Positions 40,079 to 54,066 are shown, numbered from the stretch's first letter. The stretch: DNA of 64,000 bases from Cacajao melanocephalus (GCA_963573385.1 CAUYLG010026941.1:29314-93313); one strand, 5' to 3'. Notes: generated by a model not told the origin, from the sequence alone. Numbers and translations: made by a program.

Positions 40079-40760
40079 ATGTACTGGGGACTCACGTTCG
40101 CACACCTCCCAACTCTACCCAGCACACGCTCCGCTCTAAGCTGCGCAGACCCCTCGGTCCTGGCCAACACCCCCCACCAATCCACCCAACCCCGGCCTGG
40201 CAAGAGCCCCTTCCCCACGAGCATGTGGAGTGGGGGCAGGGCATCAGCAAGGCCAAGGCAAAGTGGAAATGCATGGGAAAATAATGGAAGCTGATTACTC
40301 AGTCTCTAAAAAGCTAAGGAGCAGGAAAATTCAGATTTGAAACATCCCTCCTCACCTGAAGTGGGACATGTTGGATGGATTTTTGGCTCAATAAGGGACA
40401 GTGGGGAATGTGGAACAAGTCGATACAGACAAAGAACCTGCCGTTGGCAACATCACATACGCAACAAGAGAAGCAGCAAAAATAGCCATGGAGAAGCAAA
40501 GCAGGCATCAGTTTGCGAACAACTCCTTCAAGATTTCCTACATCCCAGATGAAGAGGTGAGCTCCCCATCACCCCCTCAGTGAGCCCTGGGTAGGGAGGA
40601 CTCTTCCCAGGAGCAAGGCCACACCCCTAGGGGCTCTTCTCAGGCCGGCCAGACTGATTGCCTGCTGCTGATCCTGGTCCCTACCCAGTTTACTGGTGCC
40701 ATTATCAGAAAAGAGGGCTTAACCATAAAAACATCAGTAAGCAGACCCAGTCCCAGGTAG

Positions 40761-40877
<117 letters not shown>

Positions 40878-40909
40878 TGAGACCACACTAGCCAAAGATA
40901 TTCCTCTGA

Positions 40910-41595
<686 letters not shown>

Positions 41596-41651
41596 TGAAG
41601 CAGCAGGAGCAAAAATATCCTCAGGGAGTCACCTCATAGCGCAGCAAGTAA

Positions 41652-43464
41652 GGCTCCCACAGGCATGAGCAAAACAACAGATGAATGTAGCCTTTCCAAC
41701 ACCGGACAGAAAGGGACCAAACGCAGCCAGCCAGATTGGAAGCAAACCAAAAACCATCTGAGGAATGAGAAGTCTACAGTCTGCAGAGGCGCCCAGGGTC
41801 TCTGCAGAAGCCCTGAGAATCCCAGGGGCCAAGGAAGGGTAGAGAATGTCAGTCAGGTTTCTCAGACCACCGGGCCCTGCCTCCTGCCCCCCAGAGCTTC
41901 TGCAGGCTTCAGCCATCCACTTTACCATCCACTCTGATTTCTCCTTAACTCCAATGACCGTATCCCTTTTCGTCGAACTAACATAGGTGAACCTGTTCAA
42001 AAGCCAAGCAAAATGCACACCCTTTATTGTGGCAAATCGTCTCTGTACATGTGTGCACATATTAGAAGGGGAAGATGTTAAGAAATGTGGCTTGTAGGTT
42101 ACACAGGGTGCCTGCAGCAGTAATAGATTTTGAAAATAATATATCAAATAATTCAACTAACTCCAATTTTCAAATTATTACTTTTATTTCTTTTTAAAGA
42201 GAAAGTAGGCTTTTCTAGACTCTAAAGAAGAAAGCCTTTCTTTGGGAGGTCTCACAGTAAAGTGAGGCGCTTCAAGGCCACCCACACAACATTCACCCAG
42301 AGGGAAATCTCACCCTAAGGACACTCACAGCAGTTCTGGATCACCTGTGTATGTCAACAGAAGGGATGCCATCTCCTTGAGGAGAAAACTCTGTCACTCC
42401 TCATGCCTGTCTAGCTCATACACCCAGTTCTCTTGGCTTCACAGGTTTCAAACTGGTTTTTGTTTTTTGTTTGTTTGTTTGTTTTTTGCATACTGCTATA
42501 TAATTCTCTGTCTCTCTGTTTACCTCTCCCCTCCCTCCCCTCCCCTCCTCCTCCATCTCCATTCTGCTGAATTCCCTCATCCCTCCATTTCAATCCCGTA
42601 TCTATGCACCCCCACCCAAGCAAAGCAGTGCTGAGTATCACATCACACAAAAAGAACAAAAGCAAAACACACAAACCAGTCTCAACCTACACTTGGTTAC
42701 TAAAAAGAACAAGAGTCAATGGTACTTGTCCTAGAATTTTGGAAGAGGAAAACAGGTACCCATCAAACCAACCAATCAACCAAAGAAAAAATTCCACAAT
42801 GAAAGAATGTATTTTGCCTTTTTGCATTTTGGTGTATAAGCCATTAATATTAAGCAAAATGATTTCTTTCTTAAAAAAAAAAAAAGGAAGAAAGTAGCAA
42901 TTTACACAAGGTTGTTGGCCCACGGGGTTAAATGTACAGATTTTTCTTTAATGAGAAAAAAACACAGAAAAAGCTACCTCAGGTGTTTTTTACCTCAGCA
43001 CCTTGCTCTTGTGTTTTCCTTAGAGATTTTGTAAAACTGATAGTTGGAGCATTAAAATTTTTTTTTTAATAAAAATGAGTCAGAAAAAAAATAATATATC
43101 AACTGCTCAGCCTGGAGAAGGTGACAGTCCAAGTGTGCAACAACTGTTCTGAATTGTCTTCCACTAGCCAAGAACCTATATGGCCTTCTTTTGGACAAAT
43201 CTTGAAAAATGTTTATTTAAAAAACAAAAAGAGATGACAAAAAAAAGCAGAGAGCAAATATTGGAGATGTCCTGAATGTTAATAGGGTATGCGCCATTAG
43301 GCCTTTTTGCCTTTTTTGTGCTAAAAGATGAACATGTACTAGTTTATATGAACAAGCCATTACACCACCAGATTGCAATGCCACTTTCCTCTACTGAAAA
43401 CTGTTCTGTGAGAAAAAAAATAAAGAAAGAAAAAAAGGAAATATATCGAGCTAACAACAACAAG
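41652..43464 (+). other. 3'UTR portion of the IGF2BP2 retrocopy
   Basis: Follows the former stop and has the character of the long IGF2BP2 3'UTR. Landmarks are 'ggctcccacaggcatgagc', 'cctgtgtatgtcaacagaag', the CTCCCCTCCCTCC tract, and AATAAA-type signals at about 43068 and 43419. Frames of 60-175 codons on both strands here are chance, from UTR sequence. Confidence 0.85.
42463..42487. repeat. (GTTT)n expansion in the retrocopied 3'UTR
   Basis: Tandem GTTT units between 'aaactggttttt' and 'gcatactgctatataattct'. As recalled, the parent mRNA has only a short T run here, so this looks like growth after insertion. Confidence 0.7.
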
Positions 43465-43480
43465 AAAAAAATGTACTAGG

Positions 43481-43984
43481 TTAGTATTTGTGTTAACTGT
43501 CAATCTCCTGACCAAATATTGTACTTAAGAAATTATGATTTCTGTATATGAAACTAACAGCTTCTACAATTATTAACAATTATAGTATTTAACTCTGGTG
43601 ATAAACATTTATACTTTAACTCATTGACAGAACTCTAACACATAAAGCCTATGAGCACATGTTCATTGTTTGTCACATTTAGAATGCTTGCCTGTAATTA
43701 AAAGTAAACACTAAAATACTAACAAAAAGTTCAAATGACATGCCTCATTTATCTAAGTAATGTCAAGCTCCTAGATATAATGGTAAGCATTTTCACACAC
43801 AAATTCAGGATTTCCAGAAATGACACTGAAGTGACAATTCTGCTATTCAACTTCCCAAAGGCCAAGGCCAAAGCTGAAACCAAGGAGTAGATTTCAGATG
43901 AATACACAACTTGAATCTGCATTTCTAGTATCCCTAATAAAAGTAACAGTAAAACTGTTAACAATTTCCATTTATAGAACAGTC
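43481..43984. other. Unassigned stretch downstream of the retrocopy
   Basis: No repeat or gene recognised. Confidence 0.5.
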
Positions 43985-44162
43985 ATGGTATATCAGACAT
44001 TCTATATTATTTCACTTACTTCTCACTATACTCCTATAAAGCAAGTACTACTGGTGTTCCCCACTCTACAGAGGAGGAAACTGATTCTTAAAGAGGTAAA
44101 GAGACTTGCCTAAATCACATGGTTAACAAATGGCATGGCCAAGGTTCGAACTTGAGCACTGA
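43985..44162 (-). mobile_element. MIR SINE
   Basis: Plus strand carries the MIR complement: 'ctacagaggaggaaactgat', 'aaagaggtaaagagacttgc' and 'ccaaggttcgaacttgagc'. Confidence 0.75.
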
Positions 44163-44890
44163 GAAGACATTTATCAGAACTGGAACTTAGTTTTCATTAA
44201 CAATTATAAGTCTTAAATAAGAATCAACATGAGTAAACTTTCAATTAGGTAAGTCAATATTTTGGAGGGGGAAGAGATCTAAAATTTCCTATAGGAGGAG
44301 GACTTCTGACCTCAAAGAAAATAAAAGCAGTTCTGGAAGGCAGCACTGTGCAGGTCCCTGCTATATGCAGGAATCTTGAGAGTTTTCAATTGTGTCCTGT
44401 ACTACAACAGAGAGCTGTATGGCTTGAGTGAGGAACTAGTTAAACTTTAAAGACTCAGTACAGTCACATACAAGTTTAAAATGCCTAAATAAAATTCCTA
44501 CAGAAGCATTTATTTACTTTTCTTCAGAGTTAAGAATAGGCAAAAAACACAAACATGTATAAGAAGTTCTATAAACCCAACTAAAAATTAAAATTAATAT
44601 GGCTCTTATAATTCAGTAATAGTTACTTAAAAGCAAAATAACTGATTAATGAGTTACTACAGAAACACAGGAAATGAGTTACTACAGAAACACAGGTAAA
44701 ATAAACTGTAATAATGGAATTAATGTATGTTTTCTGCAGATGTTACACAATTACCAGTAATATAAAAGAATTCTCCAAGTGACAACATAGTATGTCTTAA
44801 GTCAGAAGTCAAAATATAGTTGCATTATGACTATCAAATGTGGAAACAGGCAAGCAGTAGTAAACTTTCTAAACCGTAAGTCAAATTATA
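44163..44890. other. Unassigned stretch with a short tandem duplication
   Basis: Only the 25-bp duplication at 44648-44696 stands out. Confidence 0.45.
44648..44696. repeat. 25-bp tandem duplication
   Basis: The unit beginning AATGAGTTACTACAGAAACA occurs at 44648 and again at 44673 without mismatch across 24 bp. Confidence 0.93.
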
Positions 44891-44894
44891 TCAC

Positions 44895-45270
44895 TCTTTT
44901 GGTTAAGCCCTCCAATGACCTCCCAATGCTATTAGAATACAATCCAAAATTCTCACCATGGCTTGCAAGGGTTTCGAATATGACACCTGCCAAACTGACC
45001 TTGTTTCTCTGCGCTCTCTTTTTTTTTTTAATCTCATAATTCTCTAGCCAAAGTCGCCTTCTATCTCTCCTTTATGCCAAGGTCTTGCCCTTAACAGGTC
45101 CTTTATATCAGATTTTCTGTTTGCTTAGAAAATTCTTCTTCTGTACCCTTGCTCTACATGAGAACAGGGACATGCCTGTTTTGTTCTTATCACCCATGCA
45201 CAGCACTAACTCTAGCACACAGTGTCAAACCCTTAACACTGACTGACTGAATGAATGAATATCAATCAAT
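44895..45270 (+). mobile_element. L2 LINE 3' end
   Basis: Consecutive L2 phrases: 'ccaatgctattagaatacaa', 'accatggcttgcaagg', 'tgcccttaacaggtccttta', 'acatgagaacagggacatg', and the terminal 'actgaatgaatgaat'. Confidence 0.8.
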
Positions 45271-45329
45271 CAATGAATAATTAGTAGCATCCCAAGGTCC
45301 ACCCCACCTTCAATAAAGAACACAGTGCC

Positions 45330-45690
45330 AGGCTACAAGGAGCATGATTAGCTGACAGTCTTTGGCTGTTAGCTTTTATAAAGTTGACTTCAACTTTTCA
45401 GCCAAGGGCATTCTCCTCTTGGAGAGGCCCAGAGCTAATGCCTAAATAATGGTGGTCAAGGCCCAGCCATTTCCACTATCGAGGGCCAGTCCAACAACCT
45501 TTGCTCCAGAGATCCCTACTGGGTGGCCCAAAGACTTTGTAAAATCAGGTTAAGAATGTGATGACTCTTTCCATCCAATCTTGTTCCCAACCTTTTCTTT
45601 TCACAGGTGTTGCTCACTAGCATGCAATTTGCAGTCCTAATTCCATCTGAGGGTCAGCTTTCTGGAAAACCTATCCAGCCCTGATTCCAC
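45330..45690 (+). mobile_element. Possible old LTR (ERVL-like)
   Basis: Less AT-rich than its flanks. The end resembles an old LTR 3' end: 'tcacaggtgttgctcactag', then 'gggtcagctttctggaaaac'. Could instead be an unrecognised repeat or unique DNA. Confidence 0.35.
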
Positions 45691-47376
45691 TCCTTACATT
45701 TACAAATAAAATGCCATTTCAAACAGTGCACAGAATATTCATTTTATATGAACCATGTGATGAATGAGCTTACTACCACCCTCATCCTCCACTAACATTT
45801 ACACACACACACACACATCCCAACCACAAAATGTCAAGTCTTCTGTGAAGCCTTCACATATACTCATCTGCTCTTCTCTTATGGCTTCCTTTTGAACATC
45901 TAGCAGTACTTACCATACACTATTATAATTATGTGCTTATATATCTTTTTCCCTATTAAAGATGGAGCTCCTGCAATCTGTACCTTCTTCGCATTAATAA
46001 CCCTAGTGCCTTATAATATACCTGGCACAAGTAGGATGTTCTATCAATTTCTTGATGAAGAAAGGATACAAACTAAAATTAAGTTTTGTTTAAAAAAAAA
46101 CTTTATATAAACTACATACGCTTTATCTGTGAGATTGAATAACTATAGCTGGCAAATTCAAGCCCCAAACATTCACATGCTAAAAATAAATAACTTTATT
46201 TTTCTTAGTGAATAAATTCTTTTTGCTTTTAAGATACAGTTGTTAATGGTAAAATTGAAAGCTACTAGGCAACTTGAAGGACTATTCATTTTTGATTTTT
46301 TAGGACACTTCCCCACAAGTACATATTGGTTACCAAGGAAAAATGAAACACTGGTTTTTACAACTCATTAAATTTTTTTTCAACTTCATATAACCTGTCA
46401 GCTCTCAACTGCACTCTCCAGGGACAAAAATCAAGCCTAACATTCCTAGCACATAAGCACAAAATAAAAGTAATCCATGAAAAACACATACAAAAAATAA
46501 AATGTCTATAAGAAAAGCATTTTACAGATTACAAAATTTTAATTTTGAAAATTGCTAAGCCATTTTATTTTCTGAGAACAGTTAAGCCATTTTACTTTTT
46601 TTTAAATTCAGTGTGTTAAAATGGGCATTACTCCACCACCTAGTAATCACAGAATAGGTGAACAATTTAGAAATTCAAGTATTTGAAAGGATGGCTAAGC
46701 CTCCCATAGGAAATAAAAGTGGAAATGAGTCCAAGGAAGAAAATGGCTTGGTTCCACACCCTTAAAATTGCCTACACCAATGCATCAAAAAAATAAAAAT
46801 AAGCCCCCTGAGTCTGGGTCAGCAGCATAGTGTTACTACTTAAGCATTGGGTCATCAGTGGCAATGGTAGGCTGATTAATGGTTGAGGTAATATATTTAC
46901 TTACTGTAGTGTGGAACTGTATAACAGCACCGCCAACAGTACAAAGAGTTCTTGTGTAGATATCATATACAAAGAAATACTATAACCATCTACTACATAT
47001 ATTTTAATATGAATATATGAAACATACCAGAACAGTTTAAAAAGTAGACACAAATAAACTATATTATAAATCCTAATCATTCAACTTGTTAAAAAAAAAC
47101 TGAACTTCATTCAGCAATTTACTAATTATATTTTCCCAAAAAAAGCACCTCATTTTTGCTACTCATTATTAAAATGTGATCCTAATTAAAACAACCTTCC
47201 TAAAATCTAAAAGATAAAAGCAAAAATGTTAATATGGAAAAAGACAGTTTTTCAAGTAAGCCATTCCCTCAACTATACAAAAAAAATATTTTACACTTAT
47301 GGCATTAATAGGTTAAATATAACACTGATTTTTCTTCATATTTAATAGGCAGCTCCAATTAAATGTATGTAACTCC
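45691..47376. other. Unassigned AT-rich DNA
   Basis: Includes a short (CA)n at 45800-45817. No gene or repeat family recognised. Confidence 0.5.
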
Positions 47377-47467
47377 AAAAGTAACATACATAATACAGTC
47401 ATACATGTTTACTGTACTCATTGGAGTCCAGTGAGTACAATAAACATGTATTATGTATGTTACTTTT
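47377..47467. repeat. 91-bp near-perfect hairpin
   Basis: Left arm 47377-47420 pairs with right arm 47432-47467. A 19-bp outer stem AAAAGTAACATACATAATA pairs perfectly with its complement, then there is an 8-nt bulge (CAGTCATA), then a 17-bp inner stem with one mismatch and an 11-nt loop. Could be a MITE relic or an RNA hairpin. Confidence 0.9.
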
Positions 47468-47535
47468 CAGAGCTCTTGAGAAATCTATTTTGAAATTAAC
47501 CAAGAAAAGAAATAGGTAGGAAAGACTTTTACTAT

Positions 47536-47605
47536 ATGTGTTCCCAGTGCCTGGTACAGAAATTAACATACAACAGTGTCTATATATGTTTACTGAATAC
47601 AAAAA
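47536..47605 (+). mobile_element. Possible L2/MIR 3'-end scrap
   Basis: 'cccagtgcctggtacagaaa' followed by 'atgtttactgaat' recalls the shared L2/MIR 3' end; short and diverged. Confidence 0.4.
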
Positions 47606-47659
47606 TTAATATTAGATCAAGATCAAGTTTTTTTCTTAATGATAAAATATTTCTTTTTC

Positions 47660-48035
47660 TCAATATGTGGAAGCTTAAAAAAGTTGATATCATGGACGTG
47701 GACAATAGAATGACAGCCTCTGGTAGAGGCTGGGAACAGTGTGTGGATGAGTTGCAGGAGATGAAGAGAAATGGGTCAGTGAGTACAAACTTACAAGTAG
47801 ACAGAAGGTATAAGTTCTAATGTTGATAGCAGAGTAGGGAGGCAGGTAGCAACAATGTCTTGTATATTTTGAAATAACTCAAAGAAACTGAAAAGTTCTC
47901 AACATATAGAAATGATAAATACTCAAGGTGATGAATACTCCAAATATTCTGACTTGATCATTACCCATTCTATGCATGCAACAAAATATCACATATGCCA
48001 CATAAATATGTAAAATATTATGTATCAATGTTCTA
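47660..48035 (+). mobile_element. LINE-1 3'UTR (L1MA type)
   Basis: 3'UTR phrases in order: 'gtagaggctgggaacagtgt', 'aggtataagttctaatgttg', 'atagcagagtagggaggcag', 'caaggtgatgaatactccaa', 'acttgatcattacccattct' and 'attatgtatcaat'. The 94-codon frame at 47536-47820 is chance. Confidence 0.85.
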
Positions 48036-48420
48036 TAATTTCTTTACACAGAGAAAATATTATCAGTACCAAGAGCCTTGTTCTCTGAAAATTATTATAC
48101 CTATAACATGTTAGGCAAGATTGATATTAAGAATAACTGCCTGAAAGGCAATGCCCAAGAGTCATAAGTGAACCTAATTTCAACCCAATATTTGTACTCT
48201 TAGAAATTTTTTCAGGAAAATAAAAATATCAACATGCATAAAGATACATAATGCTGTATCTAAAAAAACAATAATAGACCACCTAAATTTCAACTGTTAT
48301 GAATTTCTAAAAAAAAAAAAAAAACCTCTGTAGAATAATATTAAATAACTCAATTTAAAAGTATATAAGGTATATACTATATAACTGGCACATGTTAGAT
48401 AGCGTACTCTGGGAACTTAA
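48036..48420. other. Unassigned, perhaps a further L1 scrap
   Basis: 48185-48290 faintly resembles an old L1 ORF2 end ('cttagaaattttttcaggaa'); otherwise nothing recognised. Confidence 0.35.
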
Positions 48421-49440
48421 AAGAAGTACACCTAGAGCAGTCTGAAAGATTTGAAGCTTCAGCTATGTCTTAATGGAAAAACGGGTTAAGCAGACAAGAA
48501 GAAGAAATGGTTATGAGAGTAGGCAAGATGTTGCAGGAAGACGTAGTAGCACGTGTAACAGCAAAGAGGTATGAAAGACTGTATGTTTCGGCTAGACGTG
48601 TACTGTAAGTAGTTCAGTAGTTCGAAATACCTAAAGAAAGGGGCTTGAGGAAGAAAGTTTCCCACAATGAGTCAAAAAGAAGGCCATGAAATGACCATGT
48701 ACTAACATGGGAATAAGTTCCAACTTTATCTTGAGGACGAATAAGAAACCACTAAAGGATACAATCAGAATTTAATTTTAGAAAGATCACTAAGACTTCA
48801 GTGGAGAGAATGAATTTTGCAAAAGAACAAGAGATAACTTGGAAAGATATTATTACAACAATACCAGTCAAAAACAAAAGCACAGTAACACAAAGTAGAG
48901 AGGCCAGGAAGATTCAGCAGGAGGAAATAACATAACATGATGATTTACAAAACGCAGACAAGAGAAAATCTTAAGTTAAAGAGAATTCCTAGGTGTTTTA
49001 CATAATACAAGGGATAAATTGTGATACCATTAGCCATGATTAGAAAATAACAGTTAAATTTCCTTCTCAATACTGTAAATTTTAGATACTCTGGAATATT
49101 CAAATAAATTTAACAGTTTCAGAGAGAGGTTCTGGGATAGAGCATTAAATTAAAAGAAGCAGTTGTCAGTGTATGGGTTGTAGCTGAAGCAACATAGGAG
49201 AAAGAGAGTACTCAATGTACTCCCTTAAGATCAAGGATAAAAAGACAAAGAAGAACCCACAAATCAGAAGAGAGTTCTATGTATGTCAAATGCAGAATCA
49301 GGAAGTTAGAACTACAAAATACACAATGGACTCAGCATCAAAGCTAACTGGAGAGACAACATGTATATAATTCTAAGTCATTTCTCTGTGACAGAAAATA
49401 GTAAGATAAAATGAGACCTTGGGAGAAACTCCGAATCTAA
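48421..49440 (-). mobile_element. Long L2 LINE relic
   Basis: Plus strand reads as the complement of L2 over about 1 kb: 'gtaacagcaaagaggtatga', 'gggcttgaggaagaaagt', 'tacaatcagaatttaatttt' and 'agaaagatcactaagacttc', then 'cctaggtgttttacataata'. No reading frame left. Confidence 0.65.
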
Positions 49441-50770
49441 GACAATTTTCTATTTTTATGCTTTCCACAATGAGAGAGACAATCAGAGTGGTATGTGACC
49501 ACCATAAAGAGAAATTTTAAAACATAATGTTATGAAAAGAAGAGCATAACATGAAATGGTAAACACATAATAAATAAAACCATGTAAAAATTTATATATG
49601 AAGACATGAGTTGGAAGAGAACATGGAAAATTAAAAACAGGCATACTATACTTGTATCTTTTTCCTTTTAAGATTTCCTTTAATGCTGTCCTATGCTTTA
49701 ATAATTTAAAAGTGAATAAAAAGAAAATAACCACTCTATACATCTCCTCATCAAATCCCATCATGATATTAATATAATTAATTAGCTATGGATAGTCCTA
49801 TGATTAATAACTTAATGAAAAATAAACTAATGATTCAATCCTAATTTTCTAATAATCATTTCATCTAATCCTAAAATGTGCATTCCTAAAAGTGATCTGG
49901 TTGTTTCCAAACATCTCAGTACTATAAGCTTTCCCATGTCTCGCTACACTTGGAAAATATGAGGCAAATGACATGTTAACTTGAATAATCATAAAAATGC
50001 TTAGAAAGTAAAAGGTTCATTTAACAAAAAAAAACTTAGAAATGTTTCCATATGTTTCTATGAAGTATTCTTTTCCCACTAAATGAACACATTCAAGATT
50101 TTATTTCTGGCTTTGTTTCAGAAAAAAAAAACCCATCTGCATAGTACAGCACTTACAAGCACATCTCAGTCATGCAACAGTTATGTCACAGCTCATATAT
50201 CAAATAAAAATCACATTCAAGCCCACACAACCTCACAGACCCAAAGTCTTCCTTTCTATTAAGAGTATTCCTGAGAGAGCTCTCATTGCACCCTGCTGCT
50301 GCTGTCACATGACTTTTGTTAGGATGTTAAATCCTGAAGCTGAAATATCAAACAGTTTGGAATGCAGTTGTGAATGACCTAAAAAACCAACTTTCACTCG
50401 TTATAAACTATGAATATTTCCTTTTCACAGAAGCAGGTGCAGAAGTGGTGAAAAAAATTTACTATACCTCACCATACTTTGGTTTTTTAAATAAAGTATT
50501 ATTTCATCATATGAATGACAATAAAATAATGTTCCATTTAATACTTGGAATAATCTTTATAGATTCTTTGAATGCATCTATATATATACATATATATATA
50601 TATACACATATATATATATATATTCATTGTAGATTAGAAATACTTCATTATCTAGAGCAGTTTTTACAAACTTCATGTATTTGTATACCAATTTTATTAG
50701 GACTATCCTATCCATGTATCCTTTGTACTACTGTTTACTTAAAAAAGCAACAGTGATTACATAGGGGCTA
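49441..50770. other. Unassigned DNA with a TA repeat
   Basis: 50140-50390 is less AT-rich and non-repetitive. The 128-codon plus frame 50370-50756 runs through the TA repeat and has no domain, so it is rejected as a gene. Confidence 0.45.
50578..50622. repeat. (TA)n microsatellite, CA-interrupted
   Basis: About 22 TA units broken by two ACA steps. Confidence 0.95.
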
Positions 50771-51012
50771 AGAGGTCAGACACTGTCAGAGTACATGGAT
50801 TGACATTCTAGTTCTGCCACTTACTAGATTCATAACTGAGGACAAGAATGTTTACCTCTCTGTGCTCTAATGTCTCAGATTCTCATTTGTGCAATGGAAA
50901 TAATAATAGCACCTACCTCTCAAAACTGTTGTGAAGACTAAATGACACAACAGACACCAAGTATGGACAACAGTGCCTCATATATAATAAACACTCAATT
51001 ATTATTACTATT
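50771..51012 (+). mobile_element. MIR SINE, nearly full length
   Basis: MIR wording from 'gacattctagttctgccact' through 'tcatttgtgcaatggaaata', 'acctacctctcaaaactgtt' and 'aaacactcaattattatta'. Confidence 0.88.
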
Positions 51013-51199
51013 AATATTTTTTCTTTAAATTTACTCATTTTATAATTTTTAGTTCACAATAAATTTATTTTATAAGCAAACTTTTATTCCACTATTATTT
51101 TAAGCAGTAATATTTTAAATCATGTGTATAAATATGTGGAATATATTTTTCCTAATACACAGTAAAATAATTTCTAAAATTAAAGTTTCCCACATATTA

Positions 51200-51954
<755 letters not shown>

Positions 51955-52150
51955 TACAAAGCTAGGCACTGTGATTAATGCAACTTATCACAACCAAAAC
52001 ATGAAAAATGTATTATCCATATTTTACAAGGAAGAAATTGTAAATTTCAGGAATCTAAGTAAGATGCTCAAGATATCACAAGTAGTAAATGGCAATATTG
52101 GGGGTGAACTGGGAAGGAGGTTACATGCGGCTAGAATTTAAACCATAAGG
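51955..52150 (-). mobile_element. MIR SINE
   Basis: Plus strand shows the MIR complement: 'gctaggcactgtgattaatg', 'tattatccatattttacaag' and 'tcacaagtagtaaatggcaa'. Confidence 0.75.
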
Positions 52151-52497
52151 TCCTGACTATGCTAGTGGATTAGACAGACAAAAATGTACTGTCCTTCTAA
52201 CTACTCATAAGCTAACTACATCAGTATTTCACTGATAAAAACATTTTTAGTACTCTTCATTCACAACTACATTTATGGGCTACAGTTCATCCTTCTTAAT
52301 TGTCCCAGTGATACCAAATCTTGATTATTTGAAGGGTAAGTCTGAATATCTGAAACAAATAAATACCATTCAGAGCCAAGAGCAGTGGATAAGATAAGTA
52401 ACACTGGATCCCAACAAATCTTTATATTCTAATACAAGGCATAGTTCTGGATAAATACTCAAAATTGCATTTTGTTTCTATGTCCGCCTCTCAGTCT
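52151..52497. other. Unassigned stretch
   Basis: Nothing recognised. Confidence 0.5.
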
Positions 52498-52595
52498 CTA
52501 AAAGAAAAGGAAGTATGCATACAAAGCTCTAAAAGAAAAGGAAGTATGTATAAAAAAGAAAAGGAAGTATGTATAAAAAAAGAAAAGGAAGTATG
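52498..52595. repeat. Four-copy minisatellite next to an Alu monomer
   Basis: A 14-bp core GAAAAGGAAGTATG occurs without mismatch at 52504, 52535, 52558 and 52582, separated by A/TA-rich spacers (periods 31, 23 and 24). The last copy runs directly into the Alu monomer, so it probably arose from the Alu linker. Confidence 0.93.
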
Positions 52596-52752
52596 TGGGC
52601 ATGGTGGCACACAGCTGAAGTATCAGCTGCTGGGGAAGCTGGGGTGGGAGTATGGCCTGAGCCCAGGTGTTGGAGGCTGCAGTCAGCTATGATGGTTGTG
52701 CCCCTGCACTCCAGCCTGGGTGACAGAGTAAGACTCCATTCCTGAATAAATA
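52596..52752 (+). mobile_element. Alu right-monomer fragment
   Basis: Starts 'tgggcatggtggcacacagc' and ends 'gacagagtaagactccattc'; the left monomer is replaced by the minisatellite. Confidence 0.9.
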
Positions 52753-53570
52753 GCTGAGGTACTGATTTCCTCATGTGGCTGCAAAATTGGCCACAAAAGA
52801 AAATTTCAAAGAAGTTTTAAAAATCTGATAACATGGTATGTCCACAGACTGAAAATTATTAGCCAAAAGAATTACTTGGAAAAGCAACAGTCATTTAAAT
52901 GTATGTTTTTTTTTTTCCTGTGAAACAGAATAAACTTCAAAGACATATTTTTAAGAGAATAACTAAAGCCTCTCTCTAACTTTTAAAAAAAGTAACATTT
53001 ATCTCCTTTTTTCTCATTTTTCTTCCTCTTCAAATAGCTTGTTAAAAACCTGTTAGGTATTTTTAAATCTATTCTAATATGTAATCAACAATACTACTCA
53101 AAATTCTGATTCATAAAGAATAAAACTAAGAAGAAATTCTCAGTTCTTCCTGGTCAATCTTCTGATGTAGAATCAATCCAAACTCATGTTAGCTCTCTCA
53201 CCAATGTACTAACGCATGTTCAAAGTACAGATTCATATTCCCTAGGTGTCCAATATAACCCATAACTGTATAACTTTTCTTGCTTGTGTCAATCAAATCT
53301 TTATTTCTAATTTTATTACCTTTAATCCAAAGCATATTTTAACCTTTTATATTTCTTCTGTGTCTTAGAAAAACACTTCATATTAATACTAGCAACTCTG
53401 ACCAATTTGGAAATAACATCTAGTTTAATGTGCATACATTTCTCATTCCTTCTTCCATGACATCAACACAAATAAACAGAAGTAAGTCTCGGTGAAATAC
53501 ATATTAACATGTCTTAAATTAACAGGCCAAACCATCAGTAATTATACTTGGCCTAAGAGAGTGATATGTA
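52753..53570. other. Unassigned AT-rich DNA
   Basis: No repeat or gene recognised. Confidence 0.5.
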
Positions 53571-53870
53571 TTTGTTAGGACTCATATTTTGGTCAGTGAC
53601 AGAAAGCCAATTTAAACTAGCCTAAACAAAAGTCTGGGATTTATTGGTGAAAACCCAGATAAGATAAGGGAAAGACAAGGCCTCATAAACTATTGGAAGC
53701 AGGGTCTCAAATTACTCCAAAACTCTGCCTCTTTGTCTCTTTAGATGACTTTAAGCTCTCTGAAGACCTAATTTCTCATCATGGCAGGAAACATAAACAA
53801 TGACAACTACCAATTCTTACTTTTTTGCCACTAAAAACAAACTAACCTCATTTTTCTTTGGTTCCAAGTT
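53571..53870 (+). mobile_element. Old interspersed repeat, family not assigned
   Basis: Recalls a dispersed repeat with a 'gacagaaagccaatttaaac', 'gggatttattggtgaaaacc', 'actctgcctctttgtctc' order. A second, complementary portion of apparently the same family is at 61310-61685. Confidence 0.45.
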
Positions 53871-54066
53871 CAAAACTCTCAGAAAAGAAGTCCAATTTGC
53901 CCAACGTCAGTTTTGTGGACTTTGAACTTGTAGATAGATATCACAACTGGCTCGATCTGAGTAAGGTGGCTGCCCCTGGTCAAATATAAAAACAGCATAT
54001 CCAAGAACATACCAGGCATGGCACCCAGAAGCTTTTTGAATTTACATGAAAAAGTGGCAGCCATCC

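Noticed and set aside
41629..42156. 175-codon minus-strand frame
   Set aside because: Antisense of the retrocopied IGF2BP2 3'UTR; no independent support.
47377..47467. Hairpin as a MADE1 element
   Set aside because: MADE1 has a different terminal and stem sequence; size similarity alone is not enough.
50370..50756. 128-codon plus-strand frame
   Set aside because: Runs through a (TA)n repeat giving Tyr-Ile repeats; no domain.
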